A program made the position numbers and the translations under genes. This document shows, piece by piece, positions 1 to 11,574 of a stretch of 64,000 nucleotides of DNA (position 1 is the first letter of the stretch; every line of letters begins with the position of its first letter). Under the pieces are notes generated by a model. The model did no database searches and was not told the DNA's origin. It saw nothing but the letters and a program-made list of their open reading frames with translations. Source of the stretch: Manihot esculenta. Its lineage: Eukaryota > Streptophyta > Magnoliopsida > Malpighiales > Euphorbiaceae. Location of the stretch: positions 19,965,051 to 20,029,050 of the forward strand of contig NC_035172.2 of assembly GCF_001659605.2 (NCBI RefSeq). The letters are read 5' to 3'.

Positions 1-160
1 AATGAATGAAAAGAAAAGTTCAAAATTTTTATGTATGTGTTGATCATGTATGGGATTAAACAGGTGTACAGGTTGTATGTTAGGCTTGCTACGGGTCCCG
101 GCGGCCTTATGCCGATCTGGATCCTAGCGCCGGTAGCGGTCCGGATTTCGGGTCGTTACA
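1..160 (+). repeat. Element A 5' LTR, right end only
   Basis: The sequence ends in GTCGTTACA, followed by the primer binding site, as at an LTR/internal boundary. Its last 40 bases (CGCCGGTAGCGG followed by a GGATTTCGGG stretch) resemble the end of element F's LTR and not A's own 3' LTR, which has a GGTGATGGTCCATTTTGGGG stretch there. The left part is outside the window. Confidence 0.85.
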
Positions 161-163
161 GAT

Positions 164-175
164 TGGTATCAGAGC
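164..175 (+). other. Primer binding site, initiator-Met tRNA (element A)
   Basis: TGGTATCAGAGC lies three bases after the LTR end and is complementary to the 3' end of plant initiator tRNA-Met, the usual primer of this lineage. A leader of about 260 bases with no convincing ORF follows before gag. Confidence 0.92.
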
Positions 176-433
176 CCTAGGTTCATATGATCAGACCTAT
201 AAAGAATGTCGGGCTCATAGATGTTCTGGAAGGTCAAGCACAATAGGAAAATCATGTCCACTAGGATAGGATGTAGAGTCCTGTCTTGAATGATGATGTG
301 AAATGCCATGATTATATGCATGTGCATTAATGATATGCTTTGTATGTGATGTATGTGATGCGAGTTCATGTGTTTGCACATGAACCATTTGATGCTAATG
401 TTTATGTGTTGGGTATTGTTTTCAGTAAGCAAG

Positions 434-1996
434 ATGAGAGGAACTCGTCGAACTGCACGATTGACTGGAGTGCCACCCTAGGACGAGGGCTCGGATGCCC
501 GTCCTCCTGCATTGCCTAGGGCAATGTCAAGTAGGTCCAGCAGAGAAAGAGCAGTAAGAGACCCTAGAAGGTCTTTGGATCTGGATAGAAGCAGATCAGT
601 GAGGGGAACAGTTCAGGGAGGAATGTCAGAGGATGTGGGGGATGATATGGATGTAGATCAGAGGAGGGATGGCAGTCTTGGAGTGAGTATGTCGGAAGAG
701 GAAGTGGGAGAGTCCCAAGGAGGCACTCAGGTCTCGGGATTTGTTCAGCCACCCCAGTACCCACCCTTTTCTCAAAATCCCGGGTATTCGATGGGAGGTT
801 TATCGGATTACCCCAGCTATAACCCTTATCACTCTCACATGCCATACCCACCTTTCTACCCACCATACCCACAGTACCCTATGTACCCACCCCTATCATT
901 CTATCCCGGTACAGCAAACCCTACCCCGGGGGATGCTGCACCTCCTCCACCACCAGCAGAACCTACTGTCCTAGTAACCCAAATGCCTAAGCCTAGCTCA
1001 TCTGGAGGGAGCAAGGTGAAGATGACCGACTACATGAAGCTGGGTGCTCCCCAGTATGAAACAGGTGATGACCCGTTTGTATACCTTGAGAGGGTCAAGA
1101 TGATAACAGATGAGATAGGAGCTGATGACTATAGAACCATTCTGATGGCTGGGTTCACACTGAAGTGCAAGAAGGCCCGTGAGTGGTTTAAAAACTATGT
1201 GAACCCGAGGTTGGATAGCCTATCATGGGAGGAGTTTGCAAATGAGTTTGCAGGATGGGCTTTCCCTGACAGTTCAAGAGAGTTGAAGATGATTGAATTT
1301 GAGCAGTTGAGGCAGACAATTGAAATGAGTGTGGATGAGTATACAGACAGATTCTTGGAGCTGTTGCCGTTTGCTGGGCAGAATCTGGACACAGATCAGA
1401 AGAAGTCAAGGAGGTATATCATGAGGCTCCATTGCAGGTATTCTTCCTTAATCCAGTCAGCAGAGAGGGAGAGTTTCCATGCCATAGTGGATATGGCCAG
1501 GAGAATGGAGGCTAGTGCAATCATCGAAGGGAAAGTCAAGTAGGCAGTAGCACAGCCTTCTGGTTCCAAAACCCCAGGTGGGGAAAGATTAGACCCTTCT
1601 TCTCTGAGTTCAGCTAGTAAGAGGTGGAGCAATACCACCAAGAAGTCAGAGAAGAACAAGTTTTGGAGCAAGATCAAGTCCGGTCTGGGATTAGGAAGTG
1701 GCTCGAGCTCAGGTGCAGATAATGCAGTATGTATGAAGTGTGGGAAGCCGCACAAAGGAGTTTGTCGGTATGGGACGACAACCTGCTACAGATGTGGGCA
1801 GGAGGGGCACATGTCACGGGAGTGTCCTAGAGCAGCTTTTGTGGCACAGTCCCAACAGACAGCTTCGGGTAGTGTGGCTCAGCCAGCAGCTCCAGCCGCG
1901 ACTCAGGCTAGTGGCAGAGGCCGAGGGAGAGCGGTAGCCTCTTCTTCAGCGGGTTTCAGGGGTGAAGGTCCATCAGCTCCAGCACGGATCTTCACC
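434..1996 (+). pseudogene. gag: Element A gag (broken by two stops)
   Basis: This frame encodes the structural Gag protein that packages element RNA in cytoplasmic particles. The start at 434 gives MRGTRR, the same N-terminus as in elements B and D. A TAG at 479-481 stops it after 15 codons and a second TAG at 1541-1543 follows the Gag core. In the same frame come a Pro/Tyr-rich segment, a retrotransposon Gag core (motif AREWFKNYV and the FPDSSRELK stretch) and, after the second stop, a zinc knuckle C-x2-C-x4-H-x4-C ([14 protein letters not shown], near 1784-1825). The second stop replaces an expected Gln, so CAG to TAG is likely. Gag continues without frame change into pol, as usual for this lineage. 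The N-terminal wording (DGSLGVSMSEE) matches element F better than B or D. Confidence 0.9.
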
Positions 1997-3767
1997 ATGA
2001 CACAGCAGGAGGCAAATGCATCAAACACAGTGGTGTCAGGTAATCTCATCATTGGTTGTTCTGATGTTTATGCCTTAATGGACCCTGCTGCATCGCATTC
2101 TTTCATTGCTCAGAGAGACGTCGAGAGGTTGGGGTTGATGGTCTCTGGGTTAGAGTGTCCCCTATGGGTCAGTGGACCCAAGTGTGACCCGTTAGTAGCA
2201 GAGTTAGTCTGCCAGTGTAGTCCAGTTTTTGTTGAGGGAAGGTGCCTTTCCGCCGACCTTGTGGTTCTAGATTTGACAAATTTTGACGTCATTCTAGGGA
2301 TGGATTGGCTATCTACCCATGGAGCTACCTTGGACTGCAGAGACAAGGTAGTCAAGTTCAGATGTCGGGATGGGTCAGAGGTTGTCTTCAGAGGAGACAG
2401 GAGGGGTACACCTAGAGGTTTGATATCAGCCCTACAGGCTCGTAGGCTACTCAGGAGGGGTTGTCAGGGTTTTCTAGCTCATGTGAGAGAGCTGGATAGT
2501 TATGTTAGAAAGCCCGCCTCAGTGCCCGTGGTCAGTGAGTTTTTAGATGTGTTCCCAGACGAGCTGCCAGGTTTACCACCTGCTAGGGAGATAGAGTTTG
2601 AAATTGAATTGATGCCGAGAACCAGACCGATCTCTATCCCTCCCTACAGGATGGCACCAGCTGAATTGAAAGAGCTTAAGGAGCAGTTGCAAGAGCTGGT
2701 AGATAAGGGCTTCATCCGACCGAGTACCTCACCTTGGGGTGCTCCAGTGCTGTTCGTGAAAAAGAAAGATGGATCCCTTAGACTTTGTATCGACTACAGG
2801 CAGTTGAACAAGGTCACTACCAAGAATAAGTACCCGTTACCGAGGATCGACGATCTATTCGACCAGCTAGCAGGAGCAGGTTGTTTCTCCAAAATAGATC
2901 TGAGATCTGGGTACCATCAGCTGAGGATAAGAGAAGAGGATGTGCCGAAGACGGCGTTCAGAACCAGATATGGGCACTATGAGTTTCTTGTGATGCCGTT
3001 CGGGTTAACCAATGCCCCTGCAACATTCATGGATCTCATGAATAGAGTTTTCAGTCAATACCTGGATCACTTCGTTATTGTCTTCATAGATGATATCTTA
3101 GTGTATTCCAGGAATGCAGAGGAGCATGCCCATCATCTGAGGTTAGTTCTGCAGACCTTGAGGGAACATGGCTTGTATGCCAAGTTCTCCAAATGTGAGT
3201 TATGGCTGAGGAGCATTTCATTCTTGGGGCATGTGGTGTCAGAAAATGGAATCGAGGTAGACCCCAAGAAAGTGGAAGCTGTAGCAAACTGGCCTAGACC
3301 CACTACAGTGACAGAGATCAAGAGCTTCTTGGGTTTAGCAGGTTACTACAGGAGGTTCGTCCAGAACTTCTAAAAAATTGCAGCTCCCATGACCAGACTG
3401 ACTAAGAAGAACCAGAGGTTTGTGTGGACCGACCAGTGTGAGGAGAGCTTTGAGAAGTTAAAGAAGAGGTTGACTTCAGCACCTATGATCAGATCCAATC
3501 ATGTTGTGCATGAACAGGCTCCGTAAAACCCAGTAGAAGTGTTAGCTGTGCCATCTAGTAATGAAGACTTCTCAGTCTATTGCGATGCATCCCGTGTGGG
3601 ACTGGGTTGTGTGCTAATGCAGAATGAAAGGGTGATTGCTTATGCTTCTAGGCAACTGAAGAAGCATGAGTTGAATTACCCTACACATGACCTAGAAATG
3701 GCAGCTGTAATCTTTGCACTCAAGATGTGGAGGCATTACCTTTATGGGGTAAAATGTGAGATCTTCA
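1997..3767 (+). pseudogene. pol: Element A pol: protease, reverse transcriptase and truncated RNase H
   Basis: The frame continues from gag. The protease begins near MTQQEANAS; its active-site stretch at 2081 reads DPAASHSF where the related elements have DPGASHSF, so the conserved Gly is changed. The reverse transcriptase is complete in motif order, with [12 protein letters not shown], the fingers motif [11 protein letters not shown] and the catalytic FIDD at 3083-3094. A TAA at 3371-3373 interrupts the RT/RNase H junction after QNF. A foreign stretch of about 50 bases lies near 3487-3538 between SAP and LAVPSS. RNase H stops at EIFT near 3767, where the sequence jumps to the integrase C-terminus. 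The protein would be inactive. Confidence 0.9.
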
Positions 3768-3771
3768 CCGA

Positions 3772-4188
3772 GAGGGTGATTGGGTATTGCTGAAAGTGTC
3801 TCCACTGAAAGGAGTGGTTCGTTTTGGAAAGAAGGGTAAGCTAGCTCCACGGTACATTGGACCCTTTGAGATTTTGCAGAGGATCAGCAATGTGTCGTAT
3901 AAGCTGGATTTACCTACGTCTATAGAGAGAATTCACCCGGTATTTCATGTTTCTATGCTACGGAAGTTTGTGTCAAATCCGAATCAGGTTATTAGTGAGC
4001 CTGATGTGGAGATTCTAGGGGATCTCACTTATATAGAGCAGCCAGTGCGGGTTCTTGACACACAGATCAGACAGCTAAGGAACAAGGAGATTCCGATGGT
4101 GAAAGTCCTGTGGAACCACCATAATTTAGAAGAGTGTACTTGGGAGACACGGGAGTCTATGCTCCAGCAGTATCCATATCTGTTTTGA
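3772..4188 (+). pseudogene. Element A integrase C-terminus and chromodomain tail
   Basis: This is the last part of a Gypsy polyprotein: a GPF/Y-type module ([15 protein letters not shown]) followed by a chromodomain-like tail ([25 protein letters not shown]) ending YPYLF and a TGA at 4186. In the family this tail follows the integrase catalytic core and helps target insertion. Here the HHCC and DDE parts are missing, with the junction to RNase H at about 3768-3771. The segment is closer to element D (for example NPNQV and LRNKEIPMV) than to F, in contrast to the upstream part of A. Confidence 0.88.
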
Positions 4189-4254
4189 GGTTAGTTTCCT
4201 CCTTTTTATATGTTTATATGTTTGTTTTAGGAACATTCAGGGACGAATGTTCTT

Positions 4255-4266
4255 AAGGGGGGAGAA
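4255..4266 (+). other. Polypurine tract of element A
   Basis: AAGGGGGGAGAA lies immediately before the LTR start TGTAATAGCC, the position expected for the plus-strand primer. Confidence 0.9.
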
Positions 4267-5925
4267 TGTAATAGCCGGCTAGAGTCCGGCATCGGACTTC
4301 CTGTCGTCCAGTGGAATCCAGGATGTTGAAAGTCTCTAGAAGGGTAAGATTTATGTTTTTCTAAAATAATGTTGTATGTTTTATTGTTTTTAAGCTAAAA
4401 TGAAATGAGTTTTTGAAAGAAAAGAACCAAGGCAGAAAAGCCAGGTTCGGCCGCCGAAGGTGACATTCGGCCGCCGAACTTGCATGGCTTTCGGTTTCAT
4501 GATAGGCCGCCGAAGGTGGTCTGGCCAGCCACCTATAAAAGGCCCTCAGTCGGTTGAAAGGATAAGTATTGCCGTTTTCTTTCACTTTCTGAGGTGAGAC
4601 CCTGTCCTTTTTAAGTTTTCTTCATGTTTTCATCAAATCATGCAAAGGTTTGATTGATTTTTATGTTATTTTGAAGGTTTTGAGCTAAAAACACAAAGTT
4701 GTGAAGTTTGGAGAGTTTGAAGGAGAGTTGCTCTAAAACTCTATGTTAGGATCGTTCATCTTCTTGGTTTCAAGAGGTAAGTGAAGATCCTGAACTTGTT
4801 TTTATGATTTCTGAAGGTTTTATGAGGTTTTGGGGGAGAGTGGCATGATTAGGGTAAAAGAGAGGTTTTTGATATTTTTGTGAGAAAAGCTTGTATATGT
4901 GTTATATGTTTTGTGTTGTTGGGGTTTTAAGGTAGTTTCTGACCCCTTTGAGCATATACTTGGGTGTATGCATGTTGAGGAGTTGAGGTGTTTGAGTTGA
5001 AGGAAGATTGGTGCATTTTGGCGTGAGGCAGAGCAAGGTTCTGCCTTGCATATGAACCCAGCTTCGGCCGCCGCAGCATGGTTCGGCGGCTGAATGTGCT
5101 GAGGAGGTGGCTTCGGTTGCCTAAGCTTACCCCCGAGCCTTTAGACTTTCGGCTCTGGAGGGGAGATTCGGCAGCCGAAGATGCCCCCGAAGGTTAGAGA
5201 CTTTCGTCTCTAGAGTGCCTTTCAGCCCCCGAAACTTGCCCCTGAAAGGGTTCGGCTGCCGAAAGTTGAGATTCGGCCGCCGAAGGTGCATGAGTTTCGG
5301 CTCTGGAGAGGACTTTCGGCCGCCGAACCTGCCACCGAAAGTGTCCTGTCCAGCCTTCCTTTGCATGCTTTGCATGGATGTTTGAGTGAGTGTAAGGGAA
5401 TTCTTGGGGAGTTTAATAGAGTTGTTCATAAGCTAGTTTGGTCCCTCATTTGAGTCCATCTGTGTAGGCACAGACCAGAGGAACCAGAGAGAGCAGCAGT
5501 GAGTACTGCTCCAGAGTTTACAGAGCCTGCAGAGTCAGTCCAGATAGCCAGAGGTGAGTGGAACTAAACTTAATTCTTTTAATTGAGAAATGAAATGCTT
5601 TTAGCATAATTCATGCATCATGAGTATGCAGTAGGGTGTTTGCATTAGAATCCACGAATATGTTGCATTGCATAGTTATTTGTTGATGTGGGTGAATGCT
5701 GAATGATCCAATAGTCTCTGAGAGAAGTCCAGGAGCCTTTGATGACGCCCTGGCAGGTATAGAGAAGTCCAGGAGCCTTTGACTATGCCCTGGCAGGTAT
5801 AGTAAAGTCCAGGAACCTTTGACTACGCCCTGGCAATGGTAAGTACAGAGGTGTTATATACACGTATACATGTATGACAGGAAGACCAGGTGCTCGATTC
5901 TACGCCCTGGCACGGTAGAGCTACC
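4267..5925 (+). repeat. Element A 3' LTR, left part (before insertion of B)
   Basis: It starts TGTAA after the polypurine tract and aligns by eye with the complete solo LTR J (43052-45286). It contains a TATA box at 4534, two clusters of the palindrome TTCGGCNGCCGAA (4447-4520 and about 5062-5340) and a tandem array at about 5726-5834 in which inverted CCAGG/CCTGG pairs recur. The sequence breaks off at 5925, where element B begins, and resumes at 15769. Confidence 0.9.
4534..4542 (+). promoter_or_regulatory. TATA box of element A 3' LTR
   Basis: TATAAAAGG follows the block GGTCTGGCCAGCCACC, which is shared with the LTRs of several other Gypsy families in the window. It is the likely core promoter of the LTR. 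Confidence 0.7.
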
Positions 5926-6493
5926 TGTAACAGCCCGAAAACCGAACTGCTACCGGCACTAGGATCCAGATCGACTTAAGGTCGCCGGGACCCGTAGTAA
6001 GCCTGCTATACTGTCTGTGTACCTGTGAAATCCCATATATGATCATACATTTTCTGTCAAAGCATTAAAACTTTTCTTTCCTCTAGGGCTTAACCTGTGC
6101 ATGCACTCTTTATGATCTATTAACTCATAATGTTAAGCCTGGTTTTCTCATATTTCATCTGTAACAATAAAGGAAGCATACATTCACTGATCATGTTACT
6201 ACAACAAGGGATTACAACTCTTATAAGTCAAGCACAAAGCTACACACTATACATTATCTCTTTACATGAACATGTCCACACTAGCTATTACATAACTCTG
6301 ATTCTTGCAAACCCTGCTGGACTCCCTCTGGACTCTGACCCTGCAAACCTGGGGGATAGGGGAGAGGGATGAGCTATACAAGCCCAATGAGCAGAACTAT
6401 AAAGTATAGGTTGAAAACATGATCTCATGGAATGCATAACAGCACATCATCTCAGGGATAGACATGACCACCAAAAATCCCACTGGAAGGATG

Positions 6494-6641
6494 CCTGGCC
6501 TAGCCAGGTCTTACACCCCCAATCTGCCTGGCCCGGCCAGGTCTTACAAACTCTGCTCGCCTGGCCCGGCCAGGTCTTACGATAATCTGTTGCCTGGTCT
6601 AGCCAGGTCTTACCTACAGAAGGCTGCCTGGCCCGGCCAGG
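6494..6641. repeat. Tandem palindrome array in B LTR, five units of about 33 bp
   Basis: Units of the form CCTGGCCCGGCCAGG (variants CCTGGCCTAGCCAGG and CCTGGTCTAGCCAGG) followed by TCTTAC start at 6494, 6527, 6560, 6593 and 6627. Each unit can fold on itself. The same array is at about 14133-14282 in the other LTR. Confidence 0.9.
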
Positions 6642-7775
6642 TCTTACACAGAGCGAAGGCTATTGGGGTCGCCTTGGTCTATCCACAGCCTCATACACAC
6701 CGTATTATGCAATGCGTCATCTTCGTGAAACTAATGCAAGCATCCTACTATAAGCTTATGATGCATGACATATGCTCAAAGCAGTTTAGTTCTGAAAAGA
6801 GAAGTTCCACTCACCTCTGGCTGACTCTGTACTAACTCTGCAGGTTCTGAAACAGTGCTCACTGCTGCTCTCTGGGGTTCCTCTGGTCCGTTCCTACACA
6901 GGTGGACTCAAATGAGGGACCAAACCAACTCAAGCACATCTCGAAGAAACTCCCCAAAAACCCTCTACTAGATCCCCAAACAATCACATAAAACATGCAA
7001 AAGAAAGCTGGACAGGGCACTTTCGGCAGCAAGTTCGGCGGCCGAAACCCCTCTCCCGAGACGAAACTCATGCATGTTCGGCAGCACCTTCGGCGGCCGA
7101 AGGTCTCGTCCAGAGACGAAACTCACACACTTTCGACGGCCGAACTCCCTCTTTCTGCGGCCGAAAGTCCCTTTCTAAACCGAACGCCTAGCTTTCGGGG
7201 GCAAGCTTTGGCAGCCGAAACTGCCTCCACAAGGGGTTCGGCAGCCGAACCTGGTTTTGCCCGTTGGGTAGAACCCTGCTCTGTTTCATGCAAACTCAAC
7301 ACAAAACTTACCCAACATGCATATCAACTACTCCCAACTAGCACATACCATAAAAACATGCATAAAAGGGCCTAAAACTACCTTATAACCCAAAACAACA
7401 CATCAAACAATACTTACACATGCTTAAATACTAACTCATGCAAAACCTCAACCAAAACCCTATTCATGCATACTATCCATACAACTCTCATAAAACCTTC
7501 AAAAATCAGTAAAAGAGGTTCTGGATCTTGACTTACCTCTTCCAAACAAGAGAGCAAGGGATCCTAACGTGGAGATATGAAGAAAATCTCTTCCAAAGCT
7601 CCAAACTTCCAAACTTGCTATTTTTACTCAAAACCTTCAAAACACACCAAAACTCTTAAAACTCTTGAAAGATTTGGTGAAAACCATGAAAAACATGAAA
7701 GTCAACGTGGGAGAGGCTTGAACTCACCTCTGGCTGCAAGTGGAGGAGAAATATCCTCCTTCCACCGACCCTTGG

Positions 7776-7786
7776 CCCTTTTTATA
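7776..7786 (-). promoter_or_regulatory. TATA box of B 3' LTR
   Basis: On the minus strand TATAAAAAGGG follows the shared block GGTCTGGCCAGCCACC. Confidence 0.65.
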
Positions 7787-8053
7787 GGTGGCTGGCCAGA
7801 CCACCTTCGGCAGCCGAACGTGATTCCAAAACCATGCAATGTTCGGCGGCCGAAACTGACCTTCGGCGGCCGAACCTTTGCATTTCTCCCTTATTGCTTT
7901 TTCTTTCAAAACTCATTTTCCTTTATACTTAAAACCTTAAATCAAGTCAAAATACCTCAGAAAACATATGTATTACCCTTCTTGAGGGTTCCGCCACCCG
8001 AGATTCCACCAGACTACAGGAATTCCGAGGCCGAACTCGAGCCGGGTATTACA

Positions 8054-8066
8054 TTCTCCCCCCCTT
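8054..8066 (-). other. Polypurine tract of element B
   Basis: The minus strand reads AAGGGGGGGAGAA directly before the LTR start, the usual place of the plus-strand primer. Confidence 0.88.
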
Positions 8067-8146
8067 AAGAACATTCGTCCCCGAATGTTCCTCAAACAAC
8101 AACACACATAAACACATAAACACATAGCAATGGGGAAAACCTAACC

Positions 8147-9651
8147 TTAAAACAGATATGGATATTGCTGGAGCATGGACTCCCGTGTCTCCTAGGTGCA
8201 CTCTTCTAGGTTGTGGTGGTTCCACAGGACTTTCACCATTGGTATCTCCTTGTTCCGCAACTTTCTGATCTGTGTGTCCAAGATCCGTACTGGCTGCTCT
8301 TCATAAGTGAGATCTCCAAGGATCTCTACATCAGACACAAATTTCCTCAACATAGACACATGGAATACCGGGTGAATTCATTCCATCGATGCAGGTAAAT
8401 CCAGCTTATACGACACAGGCCCAATCTTCTGCAAGATCTCAAAGGGACCTATGTACCGTGGAGCTAATTTACCCTTCTTTCCAAAGCGAACCACTCCTTT
8501 CATTGGAGACACCTTCAGCAATACCATATCCCCCTCCGGGAACTCTATCTGCTTCCTACAGATGTCTGCATAGCTTTTCTACCTGCTTACAGCTGTTCTG
8601 ATCCTCTCTCTGATCACAGGCACTAACTTGCTGGTCATCTCAACTAACTCTGGCCCTGCTAGAGCCTTCTCTCCTACCTCTTCCCAGCAAACAGGTGTTC
8701 TGCACTTCCTCCCATATAGAGCTTCATAAGGAGCCATCCCTATGCTAGCATGATGGCTGTTGTTGTAGGCAAACTCCACCAGAGGAAGATACTGCCTCCA
8801 AGAACTGCCAAAGTCTAACACACACATTCTCAGCATATCTTCTAGGGTTTGGATGGTCCTCTCTGACTGACCGTCTGTCTGTGGATGGAAAGCAGTGCTG
8901 AAATCCAATCTTGTGCCCATAGCAGCTTGCAGACTCCGCCAAAACCTGGAGGTGAACTGAGGTCCTCTATCTGATACTATCGATACTGGGACTCCATGCA
9001 GCTTGACTATCTCTTCTACATAGACCTGCGCCAACTTGTCCACAGAATAGTTGCTCCTGACAGGAATGAAGTGAGCAGATTTCGTCAGTCTGTCCACACT
9101 CACCCATATGGAGTCTAGCCTGTTGGACGTCGTCGGTAACCCCACTACAAAATCCATAGCTATGTTCTCCCATTTCCATTCTGAAATCGGCAGTGGGTTA
9201 AGCATTCCAGCCGGCTTCTGGTGTTCTAGCTTCACCCTTTGACATGTCTCGCAGGCTAACACAAACTGTGCCACTTCCCTCTTCATCGCTGGCCACCAAT
9301 ACACCCTTCTTAGATCTTGATACATCTTGGTGGCTCCAGGGTGAACGCTATACCTCGCATTATGAGCTTCCCTCATAATGTCTTCCTTTAAACTGCTATC
9401 ATCTGGTACACATAATCTCTTACCGTGCCGAAGAATCCCCTCACTGTCAAATCTGAACTCTGCACTATTGCCCGACTGAACAGTCCTGGCAATCTTCACT
9501 AACTCAGGGTCTTCGTGCTGTTTCAGAGCCACTTGCTCTAGAAACACTGGTGTAACTCTCATCTGTGCAATCAAAGCACCTGTACCAGATAACTGCAACT
9601 GTAGCCCTTCATCCATGAGTCTGTAAAAGTCCTTCACCACCGGTCTTCTCT
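8147..9651 (-). pseudogene. Element B integrase and chromodomain
   Basis: The long open part (8579-9640) holds the end of the RNase H linker and an integrase with the zinc-binding HHCC set (HNARYSVHPG then CETCQ) and a core with Asp in MDFVVGLP, Asp in SDRGPQF and Glu in DGQSERT. It would integrate element cDNA into the nuclear genome. A TAG at 8579-8581 replaces Gln in SRQKSY. Downstream the same frame gives the GPF/Y module ([11 protein letters not shown]) and a chromodomain tail ending YPYLF with TAA at 8147. That tail has a TGA in ME-IHPVF, a TAG for Trp in CT-ETRE and a deletion of about nine codons before DVEILGD. The frame differs from the upstream pol because of a deletion near 9690. 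Confidence 0.92.
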
Positions 9652-11574
9652 CTACTGAAATGTGGGATAAACTGCCAAGTGACTTTCGGCTTCTACAACA
9701 TTAGCCTTACCCGGATGATACTGGATCTTGCAATCGTAATCACTGAGCAATTCTACCCACCGTCTCTGCCTCAAGTTTAACTCTCTCTGACTTAAGATGT
9801 GCTGCAGGCTCTTATGATCCGTATAGATCTCACACTTTACCCCATAGAGGTAATGCCTCCACATCTTAAGTGCAAAGATAACAGCTGCCATCTCAAGATC
9901 GTGTGTCGGATAGTTCAGCTCGTGCTTCTTCAGCTGTCTTGAAGCATAAGCTATCACTCTGTCATTTTGCATTAACACACAACCTAATCCCACTCGGGAT
10001 GCATCACAGAACACTGTGAAATCTTCATCACTGATCGACAGAGCTAACACCGGTGCTGAAGTCAACCGTCTCTTCAACTCTTCAAAACTCTCATCACATT
10101 CCTCTGCCCATACGAACTTCTGATTCTTTCTGGTCAGTCTAGTCATCGGAGCAGCTATCTTCGAGAAGTCCTGAACGAACCTCCGATAGTAGCCTGCCAA
10201 ACCCAAAAAACTCTTGATTTCTGTCACTGTCGTGGGTGTAGGCCAATTGGCTACTGCCTCTACCTTCTTGGGATCTACTGCTATTCCTTCCTCTGATACT
10301 ACATGTCCCAAAAAGGAAATGCTCCTGAGCCAGAATTCACACTTGGAGAACTTGGCATACAAGCCATGCTCTCTCAAGGTTTGGAGCACTATGCTCAGAT
10401 GCTGGGCATGTTCTTCTGCAGTCCTGGAGTACACCAAAATATCATCTATAAAGACGATCACAAAACGAGCCAGGTACTCCCTAAAAACTCTATTCATGAG
10501 ATCCATGAATGCTGCAGGGGCATTAGTCAACCCAAACGGCATCACTAGGAACTCATAATGCCCATATCTGGTCCTGAAAGCAGTCTTGGATACATCTCCT
10601 TCCCTGATCTTCAACTGGTGGTATCCGGATCTCAGATCTATCTTCGAAAAACAACCTGCTCCTGCCAGCTGGTCGAATAGATCATCGATCCTGGGTAAAG
10701 GATACTTGTTCTTGATAGTGACTTTGTTCAACTGTCTGTAGTCGACACAAAGTCTAAGAGGTCCATCCTTCTTTCTGAAAAATAAGACTGGAGCACCCCA
10801 GGGTGAGGTACTCGGGCGGATGAAACCCTTAGCTACCAAATCCTGTAACTGCTCTTTCAACTCTTTCAGCTCTGTTGGTACCATCCTATAGGGAGGAATA
10901 GAGATCGGTCTGGTACCGGGCATCAACTCTATCTCGAACTCTATGTCCCTATCAGGTGGTAGTCCTGGAAGCTCGTCAGGAAACACATCTGGGAATTCTC
11001 TAACAACTGGTACTGAGGACGGTTCCCTAACCCGACTGTCTAGCTCTCTCACATAAGCTAGGAACCCCTGACACCCTTTCCTCAACATCCTACGAGCCTG
11101 GAGGGCTGAGATCAAACCCCTAGGTGTCCCTCTCCTGTCTCCTTTGAAGACACACTCTAACCCATCCTGGTCTCTGAGACTCACTACCTTGTCCCTGCAG
11201 TGCAAGGTAGCACTATAGGTAGATAACCAATCCATCCCTAGAATGACATCAAAATCTGTCAACTCTAGAACCACAAGGTCAGCTGGAAGGCATCTATCCT
11301 CTATAAACACTGGACTGAACTGACAGACTGACTCTGCCAATGATGGGTCACATCTAGGTCCACTGACCCAGAGAGGACACTCTAACTCGGATACGATCAA
11401 CCCCAATCTCTCTGCGGCTCTAGAAGAAATGAAAGAGTGAGAAGCACCGGGGTCCATCAACGCATACACCTCAGAACACCCAATGATGAGATTACCTGAC
11501 ACCACTGTGTTCGAAGTGTCTGCCTCCTGTTGCGTCATGGTGAAAATCCGTGCTGGAGCTGACGGACCTGCACC
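9652..11574 (-). pseudogene. pol: Element B protease, reverse transcriptase and RNase H
   Basis: This is an unbroken stretch of the polyprotein. The aspartic protease has the active site DPGASHSF. The reverse transcriptase has [23 protein letters not shown] and the catalytic FIDD (complement of 10441-10452). RNase H starts with [13 protein letters not shown] and contains THDLEMAAV and YTDHKSLQ. It runs in the same frame as gag, separated only by a TGA at 11575-11577. Near 9690, about 10 bases are missing where related elements read ADALSRK; this shifts the frame and ends the ORF shortly after. Apart from that, all catalytic residues I can check are present. Confidence 0.93.

Larger units (their letters stand above)
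5926..8053 (-). repeat. Element B 3' LTR (2128 bp)
   Basis: It is bounded by TGTAAC and TATTACA and followed by the minus-strand polypurine tract. It contains a five-unit palindrome array (6494-6641), palindromes of the TTCGGCNGCCGAA type at about 7015-7255 and 7805-7885, and a minus-strand TATA box at 7776-7786. Small ORFs in it have no recognisable domain and are repeated in the other LTR, so I do not treat them as genes. Confidence 0.93.

Noticed and set aside
6494..6641. CRISPR-like array of short palindromic repeats with spacers
   Set aside because: The spacers are similar to each other and not unique, the context is a plant LTR, and no cas genes exist. It is a minisatellite.
6130..6835. 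ORFs of 80 and 123 codons in B's LTR, repeated at 13769-14474
   Set aside because: They lie in both LTRs and overlap palindrome arrays, and their repeated LPGPARSY-like residues come from the 33-bp repeats. There is no domain, and duplication follows from LTR identity.
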